A stretch of 64,000 nucleotides of DNA from Tipula vernalis (Eukaryota > Arthropoda > Insecta > Diptera > Tipulidae): positions 99,797,930 through 99,861,929 of the forward strand of contig OY282560.1 of NCBI GenBank assembly GCA_958295665.1, in the 5' to 3' direction. The position numbers were made by a program, and so were the translations under genes. The stretch's first letter is position 1. Each line of letters begins with the position of its first letter. This document shows, one piece after another, positions 36,622 to 47,577 of this stretch. The notes below the pieces were generated by a model that was given only the letters and a program-made list of their open reading frames with translations, was not told where the DNA came from and searched no databases.

Positions 36622-37563
36622 ATGTCGGGAGAATTAAACGTCAGAGAACTAAAGAAGGAATTGGCTTCACGTGGTCTTAATACAGACGGCAAAAAAGAGG
36701 AATTATTTCAACGATTGCTAAGGAATGTAATGGATGATTCACAAGGTGAAACCAGATGTGAAGATATGAGGCATATATCGAGCACAAGTACACAAAATAT
36801 GGAACAAAAAGAACGGGAAGATCATTATCAGGCGAGATATGATAACATGAGGTTTACGATTAGAGATGTTATAGACATTTTACCCAGCTTCGATCCAACA
36901 GATGAGAGCGGATTGTCATCGGAATAATGGGTACAGCAGGTCGAAGCGTTAATGGATACGCATAAGATAGATGCTAGATTGGTTATTTTAACATCAAAGG
37001 ATAAGATGAAAGTATATGCCAACAAGTGGTATAAGACGGTAGGGTGTAGTGTAACGTGAAAAAAGTTTAAGCTTGAATTACAACGTAATTTTGAAACATG
37101 TAAAAATCAAGCAGAAATTCATGAAATCTTAAGGAAGAGAATTAGAAAACCGGATCAAGGATTAATCGAGTATTTCTACGATATTTGTGCAGTGACGAAA
37201 AATTACAGAGATGATGAAAGTACTATTTATTATATCATTCAAGGGATAAATGAATTTAAACTCAGTTGCACACTTAAAACAGTCCGAATAAGCAATTTAG
37301 AAAAGTTAAAGGATCAGATTGAATAGTACGTTAAGATGAACAGAGAAAGTGAACGGAAAAATTGTGAAGTGAGTGTACATGTACAAAAATCCGGATAAAG
37401 CGGAGAAAATAAACATAAAGTCGGATGATAAAAGTGTACGAGAAATGAAGCGTCAACAATGTTATAATTGTTTTCAGAATGGACACATAGCGAACAAGTA
37501 TCAATTACCATTACGAAAGCCAATTTGTCGAAGGTGTAAAAAGATCGGACATAAAAAATATTA
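36622..37563 (+). pseudogene. gag-like gene of the gypsy element, broken
   Basis: Starts at an ATG whose first 35 residues (MSGELNVRELKKELASRGL and on to a GKKEEL turn) look like a SAP-type DNA/RNA-binding helix-turn-helix. A stop occurs at about 36925, and the frame then continues with a capsid-like region and further stops near 37057 and 37324. Two C-terminal zinc knuckles are present but damaged: CYNCFQNGHIANKY (last Cys changed to Tyr) and CRRCKKIGH with a stop before its last Cys. An ATG 48 bp further upstream is also in frame, but the SAP-like block supports the later start. Confidence 0.75.
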
Positions 37564-37659
37564 ATGTAAGGTTAAGTTAAGTTCGACCAAAGAAAATAAG
37601 ACAGTAGCGGCAGAGGTACATGGAAACCAGGATACGAACGAATATAATGAAATAGAGGT

Positions 37660-38010
37660 GGATGAAATGAGCAAGGTTGCAGTCAAGGTGATTATGGACA
37701 ACCGATTAATCAACACCAAGGTACTAATAGATTCGGGAAGTACTGTGAGTATTGTAAGGGAGAATTTAATTAAAGAATACAATTATAATTTTGTTTCCGA
37801 AATATGCCAAATATAACAGGTATTAACGAGAGTAGTTTAGTAGTTTTAGGCGAGATAGGAACGAACATTATAATTAGTGATAAGTTATATAAGGTAAATT
37901 TATTAGTTGTACCAAATGAAACCATGGATATGAATATCATTTTGGGAAGAGATTTCTTGAGTATAAATATGATTTTACCCGTGAGAATCAAACCGTCAAG
38001 CGCATTCGAT
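37660..38010 (+). pseudogene. Retropepsin (aspartic protease) relic
   Basis: The active-site block VLIDSGSTVSIV (D-S-G) is near 37718. After a frame break near 37800 the C-terminal block NIILGRDFL appears near 37940. The flap region between is readable in the second frame. This enzyme would process Gag-Pol. It is inactive here. Confidence 0.75.
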
Positions 38011-38202
38011 CTCAACCTTATGCGAGAAGTATCTGCACTTGATGAACAGGTAATGCTAATTGAAGCTAGAGTTGAGGTTAGTGTGGGTGATACGGAGGAA
38101 ACATTAAAATTTAGAAACGAGGTTTCAAATTTGTATGACGAATGTTATTTAAAGGGTGAAAGTAAGGGAAACGTGGCAGTTTGATACGAAGCTGAGATTA
38201 AG

Positions 38203-39480
38203 TTGAAGGAAAATAAGGTAGTCAGAGTTAGGCCTAAAAGGTTTAGTCATTACGAAAGGGTTGAGTTAAAGAAGATTACGCACGAGTTAATGAGAACAGG
38301 GATTATTAGGCATAGTGAGTCTGCATACACAAGCCGGGTAGTGCTGGTTAGAAAGAAGAACGGTACATTACGAATGTGCGTAGAGTATCGGCAGTTGAAT
38401 AAAATAGTGGAAAGGATATGTTACTCTATGCCGATAATTGAGGATGTTTTGGTGAGACTTAGTGGGAAGAAGTATTTCAGTAGTTTGGATTTAAGAAATG
38501 GCTTTTACCATGTGGATCTCAAGGAGGAATCTAAACAATATACGTCATTTGTAACCGAAGAAGGACAATTTGAATTTAATAAATTACCTTTTGGGTATAC
38601 TAACTCACCTGCGCATTTTGTAAAATATATACAGATGGTTTTTAAGGACTTGACAGACAATAATAAAATATTAGTATTTATCGATGATTATATTGGTTTC
38701 AACGGAAAGTATATGAAGAGCACTTGGATATTCTTAGGGAATTGTTAAGGATATTAGCAGAAAACAATATAAAGTTACAAGTCGCGAAGTGTAGTTTTCT
38801 TAAAACGGAAATTGAATACTTAGGGTATAGTATAAGACAATCGCAAATAACGTTAAGTAATAAACACATAGAAACTGTCAGTCAATGCCCAGTGCCAACG
38901 GATAATAAATCTTTATGCAACAGTTCGTAGGTTTAGTCAGTTATTTTAGGAAGTTTATCGAGAATTTTAGTCGGATAGCATCGCCTTTATACGAATTGTT
39001 AAAGGTAAGGGAATTTGTGTTTCAGAAAAAACACTGGGATGCTTTTAACAAATTGAATGAATTGTTGATCAATAGACCAGTGTTAGCGATGTATAATATA
39101 AAAAATGAGACCCAGCTTCATACATATGCTTCGTCGTCAGGGTTTGGAGCTGTACTACTGCAAAGGCAGGAGGATAAGGAATTACACCCTATAATGTACT
39201 TTAGTAAAAAAACTACAGACGTTGAAGCGAGACTTCACAGTTTCGAATTGTAAACATTAGCGGTGGTTTATGCAATTAAACGGTTTAGATCACATCTATT
39301 CGGTATCCATTTTACGATAATTATTGATTGCAATGCACTTAGATTAACGTTACCAAAGCGCGATTTAAATTCAAAGATTGATCGATGGGCTTTGTTTTTG
39401 GAGGAATATAACTTTGAGGTTATACATAGATGTGGCAAAAGGATGAGGCATGTAGATGCTCTTAGTCGGATACAGTTATA
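38203..39480 (+). pseudogene. Reverse transcriptase and RNase H relic
   Basis: RT motifs in order are SRVVLVRKKNGTLRMCVEYR (fingers), FSSLDLRNGFYHV (first catalytic Asp), EFNKLPFGYTNSP (palm) and VFIDDY near 38675 (the Y-x-D-D position, Phe-Ile-Asp-Asp). A frameshift lies near 38700 and another near 38920. The connection and RNase H follow, with HTYASSSGFGAVLLQ (first catalytic Asp changed to Tyr or Ala), YFSKK, a stop at 39251, and FTIIIDCNALR. The protein order and motifs are those of Ty3/gypsy. Confidence 0.85.
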
Positions 39481-40716
39481 TTATCTAGAGGTTAACGAAA
39501 AAGATCTGTTCTTGGAAAAAATTTATATTTGTCAGTTTGAGGATAAGGTTATTCAAAAAATTAAAGTTCAGGTTGAGAATGGGAAGTTAAAAGGGTATGA
39601 ACTTCGAGAGGGTATAGTACACAGGAAGGACAAAGATAAATTACAATTGCTAATTCCAGAAAAGATGATAGATTCGGTTATTTATAAATACCATAATAAA
39701 ATGGGGCATTTAGGATGTGACAAGTTTAGCGAGATGATTAGAACACAATTTTACTTTACTGACATGAAACAGAAACTAGTTAAACATGCTGAAAGTTGTA
39801 TTGTATGTATTGCATACAATCCCAAGCCAATAAAGAAAGAAGCACTGTTAAGGTCAATCGAGAAAGGAAAGGAACCATTTCAGACGATTCATTTGGACCA
39901 CTTAGGACCTTTAGAGGTAACAAAACGGAGAAATTTGTACATCTTTTAAGTGGTTGATCCATTTACTAAATATATAAAGTTATACCCTACAAAAACTACC
40001 AAGACGGCCGAGGTATGCAATCATTTGATAAACTATTTTACGAACTATAGTGTTCCTAAACGGATAATTTCGGACAGGGGTACCGCTTTTACATCTCATA
40101 AATTTACAACATTCATGCACGAACATGGTCATGTTAAAGTAGCAACGGCTTCACCCAATTCCAACGGACAGGCGGTAAGATTCTATAGAGTATTGGTGCC
40201 GATTCTAGCAAAGTTAGTAAATGATCGCGAGGAAGAATAGGACAACCTGTTAGGTGATACTGAACACTTATTGAATAATACGGTAAATAAAGCAGTTAAT
40301 GAACTTCCTTCAAAATTGCTATTTGGAGTGGTACAAAGAGGAATGACCATTAAGACTGTTGAGAATATACATAGTCAAGATGATGATCGACATTTGGAAA
40401 AAATCAGAGAACGTGCGAAGTTAGCTATTGAAAAGCAACAGGAGTATAACAAACAATATTATAACAAGGGAGTTAGGAAAAAAGTCAGTTATCAGGAAGG
40501 TGAGTAAGTTATGGTTAGGGAGACGTCGCAAGTGGGACAGAATAATAAATTAAGGAGAAAGTTCAAAGGGCCATATCGAGTTTCGAAGGTATTAGATCAG
40601 AATAGGTACGTCCTAAAAGACATTGAAGGCTATCAAGTTTCGGCTAGACCATTCGGTGGTATGAAGAAGAAATTTAATACGATGGTATTTTATCTATGGT
40701 TTATTTTTATTATGTA
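39481..40716 (+). pseudogene. Integrase relic with GPY-type C-terminus
   Basis: The N-terminal zinc-binding region reads HNKMGHLG with CIVC about 30 residues later. The core has HLDHLGPL (first Asp, with a stop nearby at 39949), SDRGTAF (second Asp) and NGQAVRFYR, where the catalytic Glu should be but Val stands. After stops near 40239 and 40505 the C-terminal KFKGPYRVSKVL is a GPY/F-type module found in gypsy integrases. The loss of the catalytic Glu and several stops make it inactive. Confidence 0.82.
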
Positions 40717-40825
40717 ATATTAAGAATTGATGTATTAATTTTAAGTTATTGTAATTGACAAAAAGCCAGTAGAGAAACAAAAATAGTTATAGCGAGGGCG
40801 CTATATGTAGTCAGATTGGACGAGC

Positions 40826-40993
40826 TGTAAGAGTAAAATATTTATGTGCCTTAAGGTACATATCACTTGGAATAAATAAGTATTTAGTTAGGTTCATAGG
40901 GTAGAAGAAAGAAATATAAATATAATAATGAATAAAATAGTATCTACTTCCGAGGAAAGAAGAAAAAATGTAATAGAGAAAAAGTAGGTTATA
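40826..40993 (+). repeat. 3' LTR of the gypsy element
   Basis: Begins TGTAAGAGTAAAATATTT like the 5' LTR and ends GTAGGTTATA, so the terminal CA has become TA. The right boundary overlaps the first base pairs of the inverted repeat that follows. Confidence 0.82.
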
Positions 40994-41253
40994 CCACCTT
41001 GATCAACAAGTTCTCGGAATAACCACCGTGTGGCGCTCCCATCGTTCCGATTTGAGTTCTGTAAATAATCGCCAACACAGACAGAGTAGATGTACTCTTG
41101 ACTACGTAACTTTTGCAAATGTCAAGCTATGACGCTAAGATTTAGAGGGAATATCAACAACAGATGTACCAACTTAACAAAAAACAGAACTCAAATCGGA
41201 ACGATGGGAGCGCCACACGGTGGTTATTCCGAGAACTTGTTGATCAAGGTAGT
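40992..41253. mobile_element. Hairpin-type element, arms 71 bp
   Basis: The arms 40992-41062 and 41184-41253 are almost perfect inverted copies, sharing CTTGATCAACAAGTTCTCGG and CCACCGTGTGGCGCTCCCAT. The spacer is about 120 bp without coding capacity. It lies directly between the gypsy 3' LTR and the mariner element. Confidence 0.8.
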
Positions 41254-41264
41254 ATATTTATATG

Positions 41265-42180
41265 TACAGGGTGGGCCAAATAAATTTTTTTTTTTAAATT
41301 GCAATAAAACAAAAAGTTCTCAATATTTTTTCAAATTTATTTTTTCATTGTAAAGAACAATCCTTCCGATTAATTATGGAATACTATTTCATTCATATGA
41401 CTGCCTCGGCTGGCCTTGACGTACCCCATATGGTCGGTTCACTTTTTGAGCACATTTTCGATGGTATGCGGCATTAGGTCTTCAATGGCAATGCGAATAT
41501 TGTTCTTGAAAGCGTCAATCGTTGCTGGTTTATCGGCGTAACACTTATATTTGACGGCAACTCAAAGATAATAGTCCAACGGCGTCAAATCACAGCTCCG
41601 AGTCGGTCAAATCACATTAGCCTTTCGGCTGATAATTCGATCTTCGAAGACAGTACGCAAAAGATCAATTGAAACGTGTGCTGTGTGGCACGGAGCGCCA
41701 TCTTGTTGAAACCGAATGTTGCCTATGTCCTCCTCTTCAAGTGCCGGGAACATAAAATTGTTTATCATGGCGCGGTAGCGCTCACCATTGACAGTAACGG
41801 CGGCTCCTTGCTCATTTTCAAAAAAATGACCCAATGATGCCACCGGACCAAAATCCGCACCAAACAGTCACTCGTTGAGGATGCATCGGCTTCTCTACGA
41901 TCACTTGCGGGTTCTACGTGCCTCGAATGCGACAATTCTGCTTGTTTACATAGCCGCCAAGATGGAAATGCGCCTCATTCGAAAAAATGATTTTTTTGCA
42001 AAGATTTTCGAAGTAATGTTTCAATATTTCCCAGCGTTGTTCTAGCGAATACACAACCATTTTCGTTCAGCGGAAGGATAAAACTAACTTTCTGTCAAAT
42101 CAAAAGTGACATAACCCTTACCATACTCAAAATAACCGCTAGTTCAAAAAAAAAAAAAAAGTTAGATGGCCCACCCTATA
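41265..42180 (-). mobile_element. Mariner-type element with internally deleted transposase
   Basis: A DNA transposon with inverted ends CAGGGTGGGCCA (left) and TAGGGTGGGCCA (right, reverse complement), next to TA on both sides as expected for Tc1/mariner targets. The minus strand codes for the transposase. It starts MVVYSLEQRWEILKHYFEN near 42063, then jumps directly to KKIIFSNEAHFHLGGYVN, so about 150 residues of the DNA-binding half are missing. The catalytic half is readable: VTVWCGFWSGGIIG, a frameshift, NIRFQQDGAPCHTAHV (second catalytic Asp), FEDRIISRKA, a stop, and CDLTPLDYYLW (last catalytic Asp). It cannot be autonomous. Confidence 0.85.
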
Positions 42181-42412
42181 TAAGTGCTTATAAGTACCTA
42201 AGGTGGTCGATTGGAAAGACACTAATATCTGTCTAATAAAATGTAAAACAGAATTTAATGCAAGATTTGCATTCAACATTTGCTAGATACTTTACAAAAT
42301 ACATAAACCATTTAAGTTTTGATTTTACAGTGTCAACACTATGTTCGACTACAAAAGTTTGAGTAACAGTGTAAAACAAACGAACCTAAATAATCCAAAA
42401 ATTTTTAACCAT
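42179..42412. repeat. Dispersed repeat, copy 2
   Basis: About 235 bp, same orientation as 35846-36093 and starting immediately after the mariner right end. It has a small deletion (about 12 bp) relative to copy 1 after GCTAGATA. Confidence 0.8.
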
Positions 42413-42479
42413 GAAGTCATAAATGATGTATGAGTATTCAATATTTCCTAATATTTAAAGTTAAGTGTTATTTCTGTTT

Positions 42480-44050
42480 TTGCGTCAAGAACTGCTCAAG
42501 CATAACCGACAATTTTACTAAATCTATTTTCAGCAATTGTGCAAAATTCTGGTTTTATGATCGTGATGAAGGGTTCTACTAAGCGATCGGCCGGGATTGT
42601 TTGAAGGCTTTTGCTGAATAATTCAGTGCAGTTAGATCCATCCCGATATATTTGATGGCATATTGAGCATACAGCTTCTTCATCCATATGATTATAAGGC
42701 CGAAATGTATAAAAATTAGTGGTTAGTGTATCAGGAAGCTTGTATAAGAATAAATCGTTTCCCGAATCAATCGGGATCAGATGTTGCAATGGTCCTTGAT
42801 CACCTGACATGAAAGTTTCTTTCCAACCTTTACTAAGCCAAGTATAACTTTCTTGAGTATATGAGTTGATGTTCATTGGAAATTGTCCTATAAACTAAGG
42901 CAGTTGACAAAATCCAGGAGAAGAGAAATAACATTGACAATGTCCCAGATGTACCAGTATAAATCATAACAAAGTTCTTTATTGGCATAATTTGCCAACT
43001 TTTCCCCCAGTCAAATCACACCATGACATAGTCTTGTAGATTTTTCAGAACACCGATACCACTCCTGTGCTTCGGGTTTTGAATCGTGAGTTTTCTTTGA
43101 GTTTACTGCACTATTTACTAAGAGATTAACGTTCGCTTTAAGCCAATAAAATTCATTAAGGATTTATATTGCCTTATCGGTAGCAATATCAGTGCTATCA
43201 TATTCCTTTAATGCTACAACAAGTATAGCTGATGCTTCCGCCATTTCAATCTGCATACTGGCAACTGATGAAGTGAAATTATTCTCAGACATATTTTCAT
43301 CATCCGAGAACTTATTTGGTAGATTTTTTGGTAAATTATTCATTGAGATAAGGCTATTTCTGCCACACTTAATTGGTTAAATTATGGTTTCCATTATTAT
43401 GGTCCTTCTCTTTTAGTCCATCATCATTTATATTAGTTACCGTTGTTGGTGACACAAGTGAATTCATAATTAAGTTTGGAATTGATGGTAATGGTTTCGA
43501 AACAACAGAACTACAAACTTCTGCGAATGCTTGTAATTCACTGGTATTTACTACGGGCATCGATATCTGTGCAGTTGTTGTAGATGAAGCGCATGTATTA
43601 ATCGATGGGATGATTGGAATAATCGGCATTACCATTGTGACTGGAGGATGTGGTTTTGTGATTGGTCCCCGCATGCTTCTTTTTCAAACAAAAAATTCTG
43701 GCAGCCAGTCATCTTTTAAAGCAATACGGTGATGATAAATATTTTTCGATAAATAAATCGGAGTTTCTTCTAGGGATTGGTTACCACACCTTTTAGTAAA
43801 GAGATTAATTCTGGCGATCGTCCGAATATGGCCCAAAAACACCCGTTTATGATCATAATTATTGGCATGTAAATTATCCACAATGAGTGGTAATCTCTGG
43901 AGAATTCCTTGTAACGTATATAAATTTCTGACCTTTGCATAAAATATTGATTTCCTTATCTAATTTCGATCCATAGTATTGAAATATTCGGATTGTGATA
44001 TAGTTGGAATTGCACAAGAGCTACAATACTGAGTTGGATAAAAACAACAA
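42480..44050 (-). pseudogene. Unrecognised long minus-strand coding relic
   Basis: About 1.5 kb reads as a consistent protein-like sequence on the minus strand, broken into several frames. From the upstream side the parts are YPTQYCSSCAIPTISQSEYF; then VDNLHANNYDHKRVFLGHI to DDWLPEFFV (43881-43684); a Pro/Ser/Thr-rich linker (43674-43369); a helical part with MQIEMAEASAILVVALKEYD (near 43255-43100); and a final part of 126 codons (42876-42496) containing WLSKGWKETF, DEEAVCSICHQIY (Cys-x-x-Cys) and LVEPFITIIKPEFC. Stops or shifts separate the parts. I recognise no family. A virus-derived or transposon-borne gene is possible, and so is a decayed host gene. Confidence 0.5.
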
Positions 44051-44215
44051 TTTTGGATCGTTTGTTTCAAAAAACAAACCAAAAAGTTTGTTTGGATAAA
44101 TGTAATACGGTAATCTTGTGTATTTCGGAGGATATCCTAACAGAAGTCATCCGTGCCACGAGTAGTTGCTGATGTTATATAATCCACAAATAAAATTTGA
44201 ATTTGGGGTAAAAAA

Positions 44216-44825
44216 ATTTTAAGAGTTCAAAGAATTTAAAAAATTTCAAAAATTTATAAGATTTTAAGGATTAGTAGGATTTAAACAATTTAGAGAATTT
44301 AAAGAAATTAAAGAGTTCAAAGAACTTAAGGAATTTAAAGATTTTAAGATCTTTACAATTCTTAATAATTTAAAAATTTTAATTTTTTTTTTTAAATTTA
44401 AGAAAATTTTATTCTTAAGAAAATTTAGAGAATTGGACGGATTTAAAAATTTCAAGAATTTAAATAATTTTACTGGATTAAAAGCATTTAAAAATTGAAA
44501 TTTTATTGAGAATTTTAAAGAATTCAAATAATTTAAATAATCTAAGGATTTTAAGAATCTAGAGAATTTAAAGAGTAGAGAATTAAATCTTTTTCTAAGT
44601 ACTTAAAGAATTTAAAAAATTTCAAGAATTTTTAAGATTTAAACAATTCATTGAATTTTAAAGTAATTAAAGCACTGTATTTTGAGGATTAAAAGAATAG
44701 AAAAAGTTTTAAGGATTTAAAAAATTTTGCGAATTTTAAAAATTTTGGGAATTTAGAGAATTTGAAGATTTTAAGAATAAAAAATTTCAAGAACCTAAAT
44801 ACTGTAAATATTAGACAATTAAGAG
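44216..44825. repeat. GAATTTAAAG-type degenerate repeat, left block
   Basis: Built from units such as AGAATTTAAAGAATTT and AAGATTTTAAG. A matching block lies at 50080-50460, so the MULE-like element between 44.83 and 50.06 kb appears to have inserted into this repeat. Confidence 0.65.
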
Positions 44826-44840
44826 AATTTATGGGAGTCG

Positions 44841-44983
44841 GCTAATTTATCGTAAACAGTTTACCGTAAAGCAAATTATCGTAAAGCAATTGATCATATC
44901 GAAATTATTTTTAAAAATTCGGTCGCCCGAATTAATAAAAATAATTTGGGTATGGTCAATTGCCGTACTGTGCGCAGCGTGTA
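44841..44983. repeat. Left terminal inverted repeat of the MULE-type element
   Basis: Contains ATCGTAAACAGTTTACCGTA, further ATCGTAAAGCAA units, then the unique part with GGTCGCCCGAATTAATAAAA. It matches 48344-48480 in inverse orientation at roughly nine of ten positions. Confidence 0.8.
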
Positions 44984-44998
44984 AAATGTAATAAATTC

Positions 44999-45951
44999 GT
45001 AATACTAATGCTGTGTGCCTCAGAAGACTTTTCAAACTAAACTTTTGTAAACGCAGTAATTCATGCAATATTTCAATAGATGTCACTAGGTTAAAAGTAT
45101 TCAGTTGTGCCTTATACTCCACTAAACTTTTTAAATGTCATCAAATTTTATAAACCACTCAAAATATTGTAAAATTATAAATTTTTTATTACAATATTAT
45201 ATTGTAATATTATAACTAATTTAACATTGTGCATTTTAAAGCATGAAGCATTATGGAATATTCATTTGCACTAAGGAAAGCACGATGGTGGGCGATTTTT
45301 AAAATCACTGGGCTTGAAAATTAAAAATTGCGATAATCGCCTTTTGTGTAATGTACAATATTTGCATTAATAAGAGTTTTGTCTTGAAACCATTTGAAAT
45401 AGTCTTAGATGAATACTTCGATAATTTTAATAATGATGCAGATGATGAAACAGCTTTAGGGTTATTGACATAAATTAAGGAATCTTGCCATAGAAATAAA
45501 TGTTATATAATAAAACAATATGAATTCAGTCTTTTATTTAAAAGTAATTCTTAAAATAGTTCAGCATTTCAAAATTCAATATATTTCACCACCCCCAGTT
45601 TTATTATTATGTATTTATATGAAATACAAATACATACATTTCGTCACTTATCTTCGCTTGAACTAAAAAGTTCCATCAAACTGGACATATACTTTATGTA
45701 CAGTTTTGCTGCTTTTTTAGTAGCTACATATTTTTCTCCGTTGTTTATTTTGTACATTTTGGTAATTTAATTTTTAATTGGCACATACTACGTATTTTAA
45801 ACTGTACGTAACGCATATTGAGAAGTCGTTGAAAAGTAACCTCGTAAATTGACTTTTCACCTAGCATCTATGAGGAAGTAGCGGAAGCTTCAAAATTTGA
45901 AAAGTTTAGTTTGAAAAGTCTTCTGAGGCACACAGCATTAGCAGTACCATA
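44999..45951. mobile_element. Non-coding element with inverted repeats of about 50 bp
   Basis: ATGCTGTGTGCCTCAGAAGA and the following CTTTTCAAACTAAACTTTT at 45008-45048 are repeated in inverse at 45899-45940. The interior has no recognised coding. It is nested inside the MULE-type element. Confidence 0.65.
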
Positions 45952-45952
45952 T

Positions 45953-46326
45953 TGTTACGGTGATAGCTAGGGTGTAATAGAATAAGTTAAATTAATAGCT
46001 CAAAGTTTTACTGTTCCAAATGTTTCTACACTATTCTAGAAGTTTGGTTTGTACATATAAAATACGAACGAGATCGAATTAGAATACTAGTTTTTGGTAA
46101 GCGAAAGTACAAATAAGGATTAAAAAGGAATTAAAAGTGATTTAAAAAGTGTTTTAGTGCGAAATAAAAATGTGATCAGTAAAATTGTACGAATATTAAA
46201 GTAAAGAGATTTTGTGAATTATCTTTAATAAATTTTATTGTAATATTTGTGTGACATAAATAAATTCATTGGTAATAAATTGAATTGTTTTGTTTGGACC
46301 TTGATTGACAAGGCAAAAACGTAACA
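45953..46326 (+). mobile_element. Solo LTR with ATAT target duplication
   Basis: Begins TGTTACGGTGATAGC and ends AAAACGTAACA. The inverted ends TGTTACG/CGTAACA and a perfect 4-bp flank ATAT on both sides are the marks of an LTR retrotransposon insertion. The length is 374 bp. AATAAA-like signals occur near 46228 and 46260. No internal region is next to it, so it is a solo LTR left by recombination. The orientation is inferred from the polyadenylation-like signals. Confidence 0.7.
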
Positions 46327-46355
46327 ATATTTTACAATTCTAAAATGATATTTGT

Positions 46356-46745
46356 ATGAAGTTCTGGAATATGGCTAGTTGGGAAGAAACTGCAGCGGTG
46401 CATCCAATTCACGCTACAGTTATTCAACCACAATATGTTTCAAAGCTTTGCACGTTCCAACACGACTGTGCATTGGGTATTCACGTGGAAGGCTATATTT
46501 ATTATAAAGATTTTGACTACAAACAGAAAACTTTTTATATTGTCAAGCCAGAATTCATACCATTGATGAAGTGGTTTCAAAACAAATATCCATTCACAAC
46601 CATGCTGCAGATGCTGCTAGAAATATTTCAGATGGTATTATTCAAAATATTAAAACCACTGGACTTAATAAATTTAATAAAACGAATTGGGAAAATTGAT
46701 TGAAACTTTCCTAGTGAAACCCCAGATACCAGTGAAAATCTAAAG
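46356..46745 (+). pseudogene. Unrecognised coding relic inside the MULE-type element
   Basis: A 115-codon open frame whose middle is clearly protein-like: VHPIHATVIQPQYVSKLCTF, then LGIHVEGYIYYKDFDY, then KPEFIPLMKWFQNKYPF. After a one-base shift the next frame continues HAADAARNISDGIIQNIKTT, which shows a recent break. The N-terminus (about 15 residues) looks unrelated. No known family was recognised. It could be an accessory gene of the MULE, captured sequence, or a piece of an integrated virus. Confidence 0.45.
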
Positions 46746-46859
46746 ATTTAAGACCAATTTAAAGTGACAAATTAAGGAGATGAGTTCCTTTTATTTGACT
46801 CATGAAATATTTCCGATCGAATATTAATTTTTGGTACAAAGCGAAAATTATTACGTCTT

Positions 46860-47577
46860 ATTTCAATATCCATAGTGTTATTCGGGTGGAACTTTCAAAA
46901 CCATGTCCTATTCTGTTTGGTCAGTTTTACACTATTCATATTAAAAAAAACTAACAAAACCTTTCCTATGATTTAACCCAATATACTTATTTTAAACTCC
47001 CTGAAAGTATTAAATATTTGAAGCCTAATTTAAATCCAAAGAGTAAACTAACAGACCTAGAGCATGCTGCAATCAATCCCTACAGTAATGTTTTTCCATC
47101 AATAACAATTTGGCTATGCTACTTTCATTTCACACAGTGTCTTTACAGGCAAATCCAAAATCAAGGCCTAAAAAAACCACAATGATTTAGGTGCCGATTT
47201 TGGTAAGAAAATCAGAATGATTGCAGCGTTGGCTTTTATAAAAGAAGAAGACGTAGAAGAAACTTTTAATAAATTAGCATCACAGATGCCAGATATTCGC
47301 CAAATTTTTCTAGATTATTTCGGAAAGAAGTTTGTGGATTTTTATTTTTATTTTTATTTCATTTTATTTTTCAATAAAAATGTGGAATATTTATAATAGT
47401 TTAGGTTTGCCAAGACAAATAGCCATGTTGAGGCATTGGCGATTTGCGGAACTAGTCCATGAGCACGATCCATCGAAATACAATTTTTTAAATTTTTCTC
47501 AATATATTACAATAGACTCACAAATGAATTTTTATTATTTCCATTTAAAAAATGATACGAAATCATTATTAAATTAA
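46860..47577 (+). pseudogene. MULE transposase relic
   Basis: Plus-strand pieces of a Mutator-like transposase. FKLPESIKYLKPNL and LEHAAINPYSNVFPSI (the acidic residue region before the second catalytic Asp) are followed by LCYFHFTQCLYRQIQNQGL, the very characteristic C-x-F-H-x-x-Q-x-x-x-R block of animal MULEs. Next come IRMIAALAFIKEEDVEETF and, at 47380-47490, MWNIYNSLGLPRQIAMLRHW with RFAELVHEHDPS. The latter matches the family region L-P-R-T-N-N-x-V-E-x-W-H-x-x-F with its catalytic Glu lost. An insertion of T-rich sequence and several shifts separate the parts. Inactive. Confidence 0.75.

Larger units (their letters stand above)
36224..40993 (+). mobile_element. Ty3/gypsy LTR retrotransposon, decayed
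   Basis: A complete-length but inactive gypsy-type element. Two direct LTRs of about 168 bp flank gag and pol remains in the order gag, protease, RT, RNase H, integrase. No envelope gene is visible between the integrase end (about 40700) and the 3' LTR. The sequence after the 5' LTR, where a tRNA primer site should be, is a (TA)n microsatellite of about 85 bp. No matching target duplication is visible (GTAC on the left, CCAC on the right). At least eight stops or frame breaks interrupt the coding. Confidence 0.88.
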
